Assembly: GCF_003265705.1 (NCBI RefSeq)
Contig: NW_020312902.1
Span: 12,894,393 to 12,958,392, forward strand
Direction of reading: 5' to 3'
DNA: 64,000 nucleotides
Origin: Callorhinus ursinus
Lineage: Eukaryota; Chordata; Mammalia; Carnivora; Otariidae
Numbering within the stretch: the stretch's first letter is position 1; each line of letters begins with the position of its first letter. Under the pieces are notes generated by a model. It did not search any database and was not told the origin of the DNA. It was given only the letters and a program-made list of their open reading frames with translations. A program made the translations under genes and the position numbers. Shown here in pieces: positions 1 through 10,740 of the stretch.

Positions 1-31
1 ATAAATAAATAAAATCTTAAAAAAAAAAAAG
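1..31 (+). repeat. SINEC tail, cut by window edge
   Basis: The window opens with AAATAAATAAAATCTTAAA followed by poly(A), which is the 3' end of a plus-strand carnivore SINE whose body lies outside the window. Confidence 0.75.
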
Positions 32-229
32 ATCTCAGTGACTTTATTGAGCCATTCATGAATCGGCCAGCATCCTTTCTGGTGGATAAAAAGGAAATCC
101 AAGGAGCTATATAAAAAGAAAGACTTTTATGAAAGCAGAAGGGAGTGGGACAAGGAAGTCATACCAGCAAAAAGTGGACTGGTTGTGGCAAGGTCACCTT
201 CCCTTAGGGGATGGCAGGCGTCTATCAGG
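32..229. other. unassigned sequence
   Basis: No repeat or gene recognised. It may belong with the LTR-like segment that follows. Confidence 0.3.
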
Positions 230-700
230 CAGATTTCCTCACTAGTGCTGACCAGGTGATTCCTGATGGACTAGTTTAAGATTCGGTTTCTCTGAGAGAT
301 GCCAAAACTATAAGTAAGCTGAGTCTCAGTTTGGTGACATGAGGCTTAGCATAAGTGACTCCATTTTGGGCCTGTTGTGTTGTTTTTAACAAAGAATTGA
401 CGTGCTTTAATGGTTTCCTTGCAGAAAACTGCCTGTGTGAAATAGTTGCCTCTTGAACTGGTCAGGTCCTTGTTACTGATCTGCCCTGCTACGTGAGGTG
501 GGATGACCCCTGACAGATAACTAAGAGCCTAAGTTAAAAGGGAACCTCTTAAAATAAGCATGACTGGTTCCACCTTTCTATTTAAAAGTGCTGCTTTCCA
601 AAGGGCTCTGGCTTGCCGTCCTTTGCCTTGTAGCACATTTCTCCATAATAAACACCCCATACCATATGAGACTGAATCTATGTAGGGCAGGAAGGCTGGC
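230..700 (+). repeat. possible old retroviral LTR
   Basis: The segment has an LTR-like order: a CTCCATTTTG motif near 358, an A/T-rich TATA-like stretch (TATTTAAAAG) near 580 and a polyadenylation-like AATAAA near 646. I could not find matching TG/CA ends or a 5-bp target duplication, and I do not recognise the family. It could be unique sequence with chance motifs. Confidence 0.3.
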
Positions 701-2044
701 CCCTACTTGGGGACAGCAGAGTGACAGGTGCTGCTTGTTTATTTTTTTATTACACAAAAGATGCTCTTGCAACAAAGCCCTGGAAGAATTATTGGTGAGC
801 AAGGTAGAGCCCCAGAATGAGTCCACTTTTGGGGAAGGATAAAGATGGTTGATCAGGGTGTTCCTTAGAAGTAAACACAGTAATCAGAGGATGTGAGGGC
901 CTATTTTCAGTCTGCTTATTATATATTCTGTATATATTTCCTACTAAAGTCAGTGTTTTTGCAGATCATTTCCCTAATGGATTTTATAAATACAACACCA
1001 AGCCCTAGAAAGGGAAGGTCAGAGGTGAACATTGTGATGAGAAAGAGGGCACCCGGGATGTATAACAATATTAGAAGTGGCATTTAGAAAAAAAAGAACA
1101 GGTGTGAAGGCAAGAAATGAAACAACTAACAGAGTATATGGGCTCATTTCTGTTTCCCAGTTTCTCTGAGGCATGGTAAGGGACTTGCTTTCCAGATTTT
1201 TGCCTCATAGGGACCCTGGCATAGACACAGCTTAGGTATTTTTACCTCTGGACCATTTCAATAGTAGAGTCATTAGTACATGTATGCTGGACACCAAAGC
1301 AGGAGAAATGAAGCAAATACTAAGTTAAAGTAGCTAGTCAGGATAGCTTAAAAAAAAGAGGTGGGAGGGGAGAAGAGGCTAAACCAACCAACCTTAGGAT
1401 ACATGCCTGGCTTTGAATAAGAAATGTCTTCCAGATAACTTTGTGGGTTCAGTTAAGGACGGGACTGACTGTTGCCAATAGCAATCACAATGGAAAATGG
1501 TCATTTGTCTTTTAATTAGCAAAATATTTCACACATCTCTTGCATTCACAGGTGGAATCTTGAGAGCCTCTGTAAGTGGGAAGGCAAATGGGTTTGTCTG
1601 CAGTATGTGAGGTTCATGTGGGCAACAACTGAACTGCTTTAGAGAATTGAAGACACATTTTCAATTTAACATGTAGGTGGAAAATAACTTTCCTTTTCTC
1701 CTCTCCCCTCAGCAGGTCTCTGTATGCTGGAAACAAATTTTTAATATTATAGATGTGAATCAGTTAAGCTTTTAAATTTGGGGACTTTCAATTATACAGA
1801 GATTATTTTGGATAAGCAAAACAACTTCAGGAAACGGTACTTGGCCTCAGCAGATTTTGCAAACTAAAATAAATTAGGTTTATTTCATCCAATAGAGAAA
1901 TACTATTTCTTATTAAGTATCTTTATGTATTGGGAAATGATAGCATCTGCTAATCCATAACACCTAAGGACTCTGAATAATCAAAACAGCAAAACACCTT
2001 TAAAAATATCATTTGCTAGAAGATGATATTTTCAATGAGTTTAA
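701..2044. other. unique sequence, no gene seen
   Basis: Mostly AT-rich unique DNA. The small open frames here show no domain, splice or codon signal. Confidence 0.5.
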
Positions 2045-2480
2045 CATTTAGCCGCTCAGTTTCACTTCCTGTTGTGTAATTTCGGCCTCATCTGGGGCCT
2101 TCAATTTAGCGATCTTAATTTGGGGGGCCATCCCTAACAGTTTTTCGCTGTGAGCTTTCAGCAAGAAAAGGCCCACAGTTCAGAATGTCATTTTCCCATA
2201 TTCTGACACAGGTCTGAGGCAGGTTGAGTTATATTACCTTGCAGAGTGAGGTTAAAGACTTTTGAATGGGATCAGATGTAGGTTGATGAATTTGGGATTG
2301 CAGATATTTTCATTACAAGGAGCGCTACCATGCTGCAGCTGGAACAATTGGTTTTAATTAATCTGAATAAACAGTGGGCTTTGACAAACAAATGATAACC
2401 ATCAAATTAAACAGCTTTCTTGGGAGAAAACCATCCAAAGTGGCTGTATTGCCTTTGGGTTTTTGAGGGATTCTATTTAA
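2045..2480. other. candidate conserved regulatory block
   Basis: This repeat-free stretch keeps several CpG dinucleotides in otherwise CpG-poor DNA (near 2052, 2083, 2109, 2147 and 2322). It is also dense in factor-like motifs: the E-box CAGCTG near 2336, a SOX-like ACAATTG near 2344 and the homeodomain/LHX core TTAATTAA near 2354. That composition resembles a conserved enhancer, but this is inference from composition only. Confidence 0.25.
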
Positions 2481-3216
2481 CAAGCTACTTATTGCATTTT
2501 CAAAGGGAGAAAGGGGAATAGAGTACATGTAGTGAGGAACGGTGGGAGGGATTTGACTTACCTGAAATTGCAGGAAGGTGAGAAACATAGGATTTTGGAG
2601 TTAAAGGAGACCTCGGGAGTCATTTACACCATCCATCTCTCATTATGTCCAAAGAGAAAAAGATTGAACTACAGAGAGAGATAGTGTTAGAGAGAGGCAA
2701 AGAGAAAGTCCAAGCCTGAGCCAGAGCATAAAATTTGCCCAAGGTCTAATCTCATATTCATAAGAATGATCATGAGCTATAGGGGTGATATAAGGGAAAA
2801 CTATATTCAGTGCATTTTATTTACTAAGAAAAGGATTTAGGTAACAACTTAAAAATCATAATAACAAGGCTTGGAAGATTCAAATAACTAGAAATTTCAC
2901 TTATGCATTATACACATGATGTCCCCAGAGGTTTGAGATAATGAAGCGCCATTGACCTAAGTCACACACTGGGCAGGATCATTATCAAATGCACTGTTCC
3001 ACGAGATCTCTGACATCAAGCTTGAACCCAGATCATCATATTCCAGAGCTTATTATTCTGAAGGGAAGCATTATGTATAGTTAGCCATCATTCCCTATCT
3101 GTGGACTTCCCAAATGGTTGGATTACAGTGGACTTTTAAGTAATAACAGTATAAACAGCTCAGTCTATTGTGACCCTGCCCACAATTGCTGTTCTCTCTA
3201 ATGTCCCCTATAAAAG
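2481..3216. other. unique sequence, possibly faint MIR-like remnants
   Basis: No gene recognised. Short stretches near 2600-2640 and 2930-3070 faintly recall MIR-type repeats, too diverged to call. Confidence 0.3.
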
Positions 3217-3224
3217 AAGGGCAG

Positions 3225-3430
3225 GGGGCACCTGGATGGCTCACTTGGTTAAGCATCTGCCTTCAGCTCAGGTCATAATCCGAGGGTCCTGGGATCGAGC
3301 CCTGCAACAGGCTCCCTACTCAGCGAAGAGTCTGCTTCTCTCTCTCCCTCTGCTCCCTCTGCTTGTCAGTGCTCTTCCTCTCTCTCTGTCAAATAGATAA
3401 ATAAAATCTTTTAAAAAATAGAAAAAAAAA
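3225..3430 (+). repeat. SINEC insertion
   Basis: tRNA-derived carnivore SINE: GGGGGCACCTGG head, pol III A-box-like GGCTCACTTGGTTAAG, B-box-like GGGATCGAGCC, CT-rich body and AAATAGATAAATAAAATC tail. A 9-bp target duplication, AAGGGCAGG, flanks it at 3217-3225 and 3429-3437. Confidence 0.95.
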
Positions 3431-3437
3431 GGGCAGG

Positions 3438-4242
3438 AAGGGCCAGCCTGCTGTAGCTCCTCCAGGAGGAGCTCCTTTAAAATCCTGTGATGAGGGTTGT
3501 GATACAACACCAATAAAAATTCTAATAGGTATTTTCCCATCTTCTGTCACCTACTCAAACTCCAGGCTTATCTTTCCATTTTGGGTAGATTCATTGGCAC
3601 CTTTTTATTAAGCTATAGGCAAGCAGAAGGATAATGGCCAAAATCTTCAGTGGAAAATAAACTCTGAAAAGCCAAGAATGTTGTTCTCAAGGTGCCACAA
3701 TATCTGAATCTAAATCTTCATTTCTTTCTCCTTTTGATTATTTTTAAGTTTTTTTTTTCATCAAATGCTTCTTTCTTGAAACCAGCAGGGCCTGAGTATG
3801 TCCTCGATTATTTAAGTTGGACTTATTGGAAGTTTTACTCTACAGAGAGAATACAGATGCATTATTTGGGTGGCCAGTGTAACAATTAGAAGCAAAGGTA
3901 AATATCTTCAAGACATCTTATTCAATATTTCTTTGTGTCATTCTTTGTGAAAAGTCATGACTTCTGCTCTTAAGGTGCATCAAAATACAGATGCAACTCT
4001 TACAAGTTGTTTTTTATTCTACAATCACAATAAAATGGTAAGGGGGGGAATGACCATGGAGTTGGAAGGTATAGAAATTAGGGTATGAGGCTAGTGGTCT
4101 ATAGGGTAGCACTAGGTGACAAAGGTAACTGGAGAAAGCATCTTTGGTTGCCTCCTGTTTTTCAGGAATACCATCTTCCGACCCTACCTCCCACATCAAG
4201 ATAGGCTCACTATCCAACATGGCCAATACATGTGTAAGCAAA
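3438..4242. other. unique sequence, no gene seen
   Basis: AT-rich unique DNA with a short T-run near 3751. No exon-like open frame or recognisable repeat. Confidence 0.45.

Positions 4243-4278
<36 letters not shown>
4243..4278 (+). repeat. (CA)n microsatellite
   Basis: About 14 uninterrupted CA units with CG-containing variants at both edges. Confidence 0.95.
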
Positions 4279-4785
4279 GGTACACACCCACCCCATTCAC
4301 TTACCAAAAGAGCTACATATATCTTTCTTAACAACATCCCAAATTTCTTACCCTTCTCAAAGCCAAACCGTCTCCCATTTCTATGGGATTGCCTTGTTAT
4401 CTCCTGTGTAATATAATGGACAGCTAATAGAGTTCTTCCACATGCACTGATAAATTGTGGGAAATATTGTCAGTGCCATCTAAAATTATGTGATAACATT
4501 CATCCGGTGACACTATTCCTGGAAGTTTTTTGTTCATTAACTTTTTGGGGGGCACCTAGAGAAGAAATATTTAGTTAAAATCAAGACCCAGAAGGCAAGT
4601 CTGCTCTTTAATACTCTGGCTAAAGTTTGCTACACCTGGCCCACTGGTGGGGGAAGGCAGCTTATCTTTCTTCATTCTTCATGCTTTGCCTGGTAAAGGG
4701 CATCTTGGAGAGAGCTTAAAATGTGTGCTGATAGCAAGTGAAAGCTTCTATCCAATTGTCAGATTAGACCCTTAAAGATGGTGTA

Positions 4786-4790
<5 letters not shown>

Positions 4791-4828
<38 letters not shown>
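4791..4828 (+). repeat. (GT)n microsatellite
   Basis: About 19 perfect GT units. It lies 0.5 kb from a CA tract of opposite strand sense. Confidence 0.95.
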
Positions 4829-4830
<2 letters not shown>

Positions 4831-5259
4831 AACTTTTTTCCACCTTAGAAAAACAAGAACTTTCCACTGGGGAAGTTCCCATCAAGCATTAAGCAAGAAG
4901 ATTATGATGAACAGTTATTTTCCCCTGGATAATTCTCTACCAAGAGTTCTCAACTGATTTGCTAAATGAGATGAGAAAGTGCATGATATATTTTTTTTCC
5001 TCTCCAGAAAATACAAAATGCAGAACATGGACTAAATAAATTGACCCCAAAAGAGGGAAGCAGGGGTGAATTAAAAATGACTCTAGTTTGCATTTCTTTC
5101 ATATCTACTATGTGTGGGTGATTATATTTGATTCTCACACAAACCATATGAAACAGGCCGCACTTACACAAAGCTGGGTCAGCCAAGTTCTGTTGCTCAT
5201 GCTTTCCCCACTGTTCTGTTAACTGCCCCTCTGGAAAACATCTTTAAAAAAGTCATACT
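4829..5259. other. unique sequence, no gene seen
   Basis: No repeat or gene recognised up to the SINE that follows. Confidence 0.4.
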
Positions 5260-5492
5260 GGGGCAACTGAGGGGCTCAGTCGTCTGACGTCTGCATCTTG
5301 ATTTTGACTCATGTTCTGATCTCAGGGTCCAGCCCCACATCCACATCTTGCTCCGTGCTCAGCGGGGAGTCCTCTTGAGATTCTCTCCCTTTGCCCTGAC
5401 CCCTGCTAGTGCTCGCTCAATCTCTCTCTCTCTCAAAAATAAATAAACAAATCTTTCTAAAAGTAAATATATAAATAAAAAATTTAAAAAAA
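5260..5492 (+). repeat. SINEC insertion, diverged
   Basis: Older carnivore SINE: GGGGCAACTGAGGGGCTCAG head, CTCAGCGGGGAGTC body and CT repeat before AAATAAATAAACAAATC. The flanks repeat an imperfect TCATAC at 5253-5258 and 5494-5499. Divergence is clearly higher than in the next copy downstream. Confidence 0.88.
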
Positions 5493-5920
5493 ATCATACA
5501 AAGCCGTGTCAGAGAAACTGGAGAATTTAATAATTCCCAAATATTAATGCCTCTTGTATAGAAGAGAATTTAGCTCTCTTTTACAACAAAATGTTGATGT
5601 GAAATGCATATGAGGATTTATGTGAGAAACAGAGGAAAACCCAAAAATGAGCTTTCTAACATTTAAACAGCGTAGCCACGGAACAGGGTCAGCATTACAA
5701 AACAGGAAACAGCCACTAGACCAAGTTTCTGTTTGTATCTGAGAAATTGAACCAATAGTTGTCAGAGAACCTCCAAGCTCTAGAGTTCTACAGTTCTGCT
5801 ATCTGGAAGTACTGCTTCCCAAGCTGTCTGGATTTTATATGTCTTCACTACACCCTCCCAGCCAATGATGGATTCACTTGAATTGCATTAAATAAACTTT
5901 GTTTTAAAAATGCCACACTT

Positions 5921-6135
5921 GGGGCCCCGGGTGGCTCAGTCATTAAGCGTCTGCCTTCGGCTCAAGTCATGATCCCAGGGTCCTAGGATCGAGCCCCGCA
6001 TGGGACTCCCTGCTCAGTGGGAAATCTGCTCAGTGGGAAGCCTGCTTCTCCCTCTCCCACGCCCCCTGCTTGTGTTCCCTCTCTCACTGTCTCTCTCTGT
6101 CAAATAAATAAATAAAATCTTTAAAAAATAAAAAT
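5921..6135 (+). repeat. SINEC insertion, young-looking
   Basis: Well-preserved SINE with a 15-bp target duplication (AAAAATGCCACACTT at 5906-5920, one mismatch at 6136-6150). A small internal duplication around 6009-6040 repeats CTGCTCAGTGGGAA. Confidence 0.96.
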
Positions 6136-6150
6136 AAAAATCCCACACTT

Positions 6151-6583
6151 GCTATCGATGGACATCTGGGCTCTTTCCATATTTTGGCTATTGTGGACGT
6201 TACTGCTATAAACATTGGAGTGCAGGTGCCCTTTCAAATCACTACATTTGTATCCTTTGGATAAATACCTTGTAGCGCAATTGCTGTGTCACAGGGTAGC
6301 TCTATTTTTAAATTTTTGAGGAAAGTTCTGTTTTCCAGAGTGGCTACACCAGTTTGCAAACCCACCAAGAGTGTAAGAGTGTTCCCCTTTCTCTGCATCC
6401 TCGTCAACATCTGTTGTGCCCTGCCTTGTTAATTTTAGCCATTCTGACTGGTGTGAGGTGGTATCTCATTGTGGTTTTGATTTGTATTTCCCTGATGCCA
6501 AGTGATGTTCATCATTTTTTCATGTGTCTGTTACCATTTGTATGTCTTTGGAGAAATGTCTGTTCATGTTTTTTGCCCATTTC
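6151..6583 (-). mobile_element. L1 ORF2 C-terminal fragment
   Basis: Reading on the minus strand, this matches the end of L1 ORF2, with counterparts of the [16 protein letters not shown] and LLGIYP motif regions seen in the L1 copy at 58.3-59.2 kb. The 3'UTR and poly(A) are missing, so both ends are truncated. It continues beyond the SINE at 6599-6787. Confidence 0.88.
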
Positions 6584-6598
6584 TTAACTGGATTTTTT

Positions 6599-6787
6599 TT
6601 AAAAAGATTTTATTTATTTGACAGAGAAAGACACAGCGAGAGAGGGAGCACAAGCAGGGGGAGTGGGAGAGGGAGAAGCAGGCTTCCCGCCGAGCAGGGA
6701 GCCTGAGCAGGGCTCAATCCCAGGACCCTGAGATCATGACCTGAGCTGAAGGCAGTTGCCTAACCAACTCAGCCACCCAGGCACCCC
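6599..6787 (-). repeat. SINEC inserted in L1 fragment
   Basis: Minus-strand SINE: AAAGATTTTATTTATTTG start, ending CAGGCACCCC. The L1 target TTAACTGGATTTTT is duplicated at 6584-6597 and 6788-6801, so the SINE postdates the L1. Confidence 0.95.
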
Positions 6788-6821
6788 TTAACTGGATTTT
6801 TTGTTTTTTGGATGTTGAGTG
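6788..6821 (-). mobile_element. L1 fragment, continuation
   Basis: Short continuation of the minus-strand L1 piece after the SINE, ending in GGATGTTGAGTG just before another SINE. Confidence 0.75.
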
Positions 6822-7010
6822 TTTTTTTTTTAAGATTTTATTTATTTATTTGATAGAGAGAGAGAGCACAAGCAAGGGGAATGGCAGGCAGAGGGAGAAG
6901 CAGGCTCCCTGCTGAGCAAGGAGCCTGATGCAGGGCTCAATCCCAGGACCCTGGGATCATGACCTGAGCCGAAGGCAGACACTTAACCGACTGAGCCACC
7001 CAGGCACCCC
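6822..7010 (-). repeat. SINEC insertion
   Basis: Second minus-strand SINE in tandem with the previous one. The body is well preserved, from TAAGATTTTATTTATTTATT to CAGGCACCCC. No clear target duplication: the left flank is L1 and the right flank is unique, so a deletion may have removed one side. Confidence 0.93.
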
Positions 7011-8412
7011 ATAGCTACCAAAACTTGTTAAAATTGTAAAGAATGAGGTGCAGCTTAGTATAAAAGAAATCTTGGATTTAGCATACTTTGAGTCACATGT
7101 CAGAAAAATAATCAGAAATTTGGACAAAATGATATAATTTTTCTAGGAATCATAATCTAAATTTAAATTAAAAGTTTACTTGTAAAGGCCATAAGGATCA
7201 TTATTTTTTTCTAGTTCCCTTTTTATCATCTGTATACATATTCACAAGAGCATGTTATTTATTGTACATTATTCATATTCCTAATGTCTATTTTGCATAG
7301 TATTTTAGTATATTCCCATAAGATTATCTGATTTGAAATGCTATTTATCAACATTAAATACAATTAGGCTTATTTTGGTTGTCAGTAACAGAAAACCAAT
7401 TGAAGTAAAATAGGGAAATAAAGTTTAAAGATATACTAGTGATGCAATGAACCCCAGGGCAGGACCTCAGGAGTGAGCTGGAAGCAGAAGACTTTAGTGT
7501 TCTCAGGACAACCTCTCCTTGTTGTTTGTTTTTGCTCTGGCCCCTGTAGGTAATAGGTACACTCCATTCATCTTCTGCTCCCAGCAGATCTGTTTCCATT
7601 TTCCATATCCCCAGTTCACTTGGAACCAAAAATTAAAAAGTGCGGGAGGTGCAACAGCTCTGGGTAGGGGTTGAGGGGCACAGTGGTGTGGACTCTAGGC
7701 AGCTTCAGCAGTGTTGAAGACCACAGGGTCTTCCGTGTTGGAAAAAGCTGTGGGGTCTTGCTGTTCTCCTTTTCATTCATGGGGAAAAGTTGTGGCCGAG
7801 GGGATCCTTCTTGATGTTGACCTGTGCCTGCTTCGGGGGATGGAGAGACACAGGTCCAATGTTTTCTACACTCTTCCATGTGTCCATCCATTGGGTTTTG
7901 TGCTCCATCCCTAATTGTACTCTGGAGCATGCTCAGGGACATTTTCAGTAGTTGTTAAATCGTTCTTTTTGTGGACGGATGATGGCTAGGACTTTTTAGT
8001 CCACCAAATTGCTGACCTCTGCCTTACGTCTCTGATAATTATTTTAATGGTTAAATAATATTCCACAAGGTTAATTTACTGTAATCTTATTCCATTTACC
8101 ATTCTCCAATTGGAATGTGACTGGGTAGGTATTACAGATAAAGGTGTAACGGTCTAGTTATTTTTTAGACAGCGGAAGCTCTAAATAACTGTGAACTCAA
8201 AATCAGTTTTTGCTAAGTAAAATGTGGCTTCCACAAGCTGATTGAAGAATCAACTATGAACAGAAAACTTGAGGAATATAGACAATACTATAAGTGATAA
8301 GATATTTTTTAGAGCATTCACCCTCTTTTTAAATGCAAACTTGAGGTGTATTCAAATGCTCCATGTTGTAAGTATTTGCTGAAACTCACTAGTATACAAA
8401 AAGTGTGGCCTT
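7011..8412. other. unassigned, possibly old repeat
   Basis: No gene recognised. The part at 7365-7990 looks repeat-derived (AACAGAAAACCAA start, low-complexity middle, CACCAAATTGCTGAC near 8003), but I cannot name a family. Open frames on both strands overlap here and show no domain. Confidence 0.3.
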
Positions 8413-8535
8413 GCGGCACCTGGATGGCATGGTCAATTGATCATCCCATTCTTGGTTTCTGCTCAGTTCATGATCTTAGAGTTGTGAGATGGAGCCTGGT
8501 GTTGAGCTTCAAGCTCTGCATGGAGTCTGCTTGGG

Positions 8536-8567
<32 letters not shown>

Positions 8568-8645
8568 CCCCTCTGCTCCTCCCCCTGCACACATGTGCAT
8601 GCTCTCTATCTCTCTCTAAAATAAATAAATCGATTTTTTTTTAAA
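8413..8645 (+). repeat. SINEC insertion, diverged, with CT expansion
   Basis: Older SINE with GCGGCACCTGGATGGC head. The body contains a pure (CT)n run near 8543-8566. An imperfect AAAGTGTGGCCTT-type duplication flanks it near 8400 and 8643. Confidence 0.85.
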
Positions 8646-8805
8646 GTATGACTTTAAACATCAGTCTCATTAATGTGGATTTGGTGAATGACCCTCAATA
8701 ATGTTTATAATATACATGTAAAATAAAGTTACTACTTTCAAAAACCTGCAGTAACTAACTACAAACAAGTGTTTCTCAGTAAAACCCTGGTAGATCGTAA
8801 TTCTT

Positions 8806-9003
8806 TTTTTTTTAAGATTTTATTTATTTATTTCACAGTGAGAGACACAGTGAGTGAGGGAACATAAGCAGGGGGTGTGGGAGAGGGAGAAGCAGGCTTC
8901 CTGCTGAGCAGGGAGCCCGATGTGGGGCTTGAAACAAGGACCCTGGGATCATGACCTGAGCCGAAGGCAGATGCTTAATGACTGAGCCACCCAGGCACCC
9001 CAA
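8806..9003 (-). repeat. SINEC insertion
   Basis: Minus-strand SINE with poly(T) start and CAGGCACCCC end. A 10-bp duplication, CGTAATTCTT, lies at 8796-8805 and 9004-9013. Confidence 0.95.
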
Positions 9004-9013
9004 CGTAATTCTT

Positions 9014-9869
9014 GATAAGTAGTTATAATAGCAGCCCTTAGCATATAACCAACTAATTAACAAGCTTGAATCCTTAAAAAGTGGTTGATTCCTTTCAGTA
9101 GATTAAACATAGCTCCAAACAATGCCATGTATACTAATGTGCTCAGCAAAACTTTCTTCCTAGAGAGAGTCAAAGATAAATTTGAGCCCAAAGCTAAGTC
9201 AAATGATGATAATTCCCCAGTTAGTGAGTATAAATTAATGATATTTCTCTGTATGATACCCCCTGCTTATGTGGGAAGAGAGAGGATGCATAATTGTTTG
9301 CTTTCAAGAGGCTTCTATCTTTTTTAAATAAAAGTCTATAACATGTATTTAGTAAGCACAAGTTCTGCAGCTTAGCTCCCTTCCCTGCTCTGAGTCTGGC
9401 CAGGATATTTCCCAGACTCTATTGTGGTTGGCCTTGACTCGGATAGCCTCTGCTTCTAAAAACTAGGCTATTAAGTCCTCTTTATATAATTATCATACTG
9501 AAAATGACTATAATCTATCTTCTATTAGAGTCAATAAAAGTTACAAATAGATATTGGGAAAGGACAGTTGAAATTAAACTCATGGGGGTCTCTTAATAAA
9601 TGTAGAAGTAACCTTTATTTTCATTTTAATCCAAAGCAGTGATCAAGGTTTCCTCCCAGGAGGCTGTGGAACACTGTTAGCTCTTAACCTTCTCAGGTAG
9701 TGATGCTAATATGCTGTGAAAATGTGGCCCCCCCCTTTTTTTTTTTTTTGCACATAGTTATATAACCAGGAGTGAGATTAGTCTTCAAAATGTGTCATCC
9801 ACTTCCCGGTAATGATGCTGGTGATGATGCTAAAGACAACAACTATTATTAACTACTCCCCGTCTTCAT
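9014..9869. other. unique sequence, no gene seen
   Basis: Unique DNA with a C-run joined to a T-run near 9728-9750. No exon-like signal. Confidence 0.4.
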
Positions 9870-10195
9870 GGCATTCATGTAGGTGCTTTATATGTTTTTC
9901 ATCTTTCTTTCTTTTTTTTTTTTTTTTTAAGGAGGCTCCATGCCCAGTGTGGAGCCCAGTGCGGGGCTTGAACTCATGACCCTGAGATCAAGACCTGAGC
10001 TGAGATCAAGAGTCAGACATTTAACCAGCTGAGCCACCCAGATGCCCTGATGCCTTTCATTTTTCAATCCTTGGCTAATGCTAATTTTAAGCCCGTTGTA
10101 CAGATGAGGACAAGGCTTAAGCTCATAATTCTACAGAGGTTATGTGGTAGAGCCTGGGTTGGATCCCAGGCAGCATAGTTCCAAATACAAATGTT
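9870..10195 (-). repeat. MIR, interrupted by a SINE
   Basis: Diverged minus-strand MIR. The reverse-complement core GTACAGATGAGG at about 10098-10109 and GTAGAGCCTGGGTTGGATCC at about 10147-10166 are recognisable. The part left of the SINE (GGTGCTTTATATG near 9883) fits the same element. Confidence 0.6.
9912..10048 (-). repeat. SINEC insertion, shortened
   Basis: Minus-strand SINE missing the CT-rich section. It passes from poly(T) to GGAGGCTCC and ends CCACCCAGATGCCC. The target duplication is unclear because the flanks are T-rich. Confidence 0.82.
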
Positions 10196-10399
10196 TAACA
10201 ACTCTACTCTTCTACCTTTGTTAGAAATTCCCTGTGAAATTATCAAATTCTCTGAGTGCTAAAAAAAAAAATTATTTCAATTAACACTTATCAAGTATTT
10301 GTGTGACCAGCATCAAGTATGTATGTATTTTATAGAAGACATTGTGAAACAGGTCAAGCCACATCACCTCATTTTGTTCAGGCAAGTCTCTTAGCTCTG

Positions 10400-10680
10400 G
10401 CAACTATAACATACCATAGACATGGTGACTCAAAAGCAGAAATTCATTTCTTACACGTTTGGAGATTGGAAAGTCCAGATGGAAGTGTTAGCCAGCTAAG
10501 TTCCTGGTGGGGACTCTCTATCCTGGCTTGTACATCACGTCCTGCCTCCTTGTCATGTCCTGATATAGCCTTTCCTCAGCACAGATTTGAAGGGAGAGAG
10601 GGTAAGGAAGCTCTCTAGTGTCTCTTTTTATAAGGACACTATTACCATTATGAGGGCATCATGACCTTATCTAATCCTAA
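10400..10680 (-). repeat. MaLR-type solo LTR fragment (MST/MLT1-like)
   Basis: On the minus strand this follows MaLR LTR order. Visible in reverse complement are CATACCATAGACATGG, AGCAGAAATTCATTTCTTAC, TTTGGAGATTGGAAAGTCCA and TTATAAGGACACTATTACC. Truncated at 10680 where another LTR piece abuts. Confidence 0.72.
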
Positions 10681-10740
10681 TGTATTAGTTAGGGTACTCC
10701 AGAGAAACAGAGCCAATAGGACATATACAGATATATAGGT
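10681..10740 (-). repeat. ERVL/MaLR-type LTR end fragment
   Basis: Starts exactly with TGTATTAGTTAGGGTACTCC and continues through an AGAGAAACAG motif, the inverted 3' end of a common mammalian LTR. The rest is not recognisable. Confidence 0.55.

Noticed and set aside
4116..4416. Overlapping frames rich in HT or CV repeats
   Set aside because: They are translations of the CA microsatellite.
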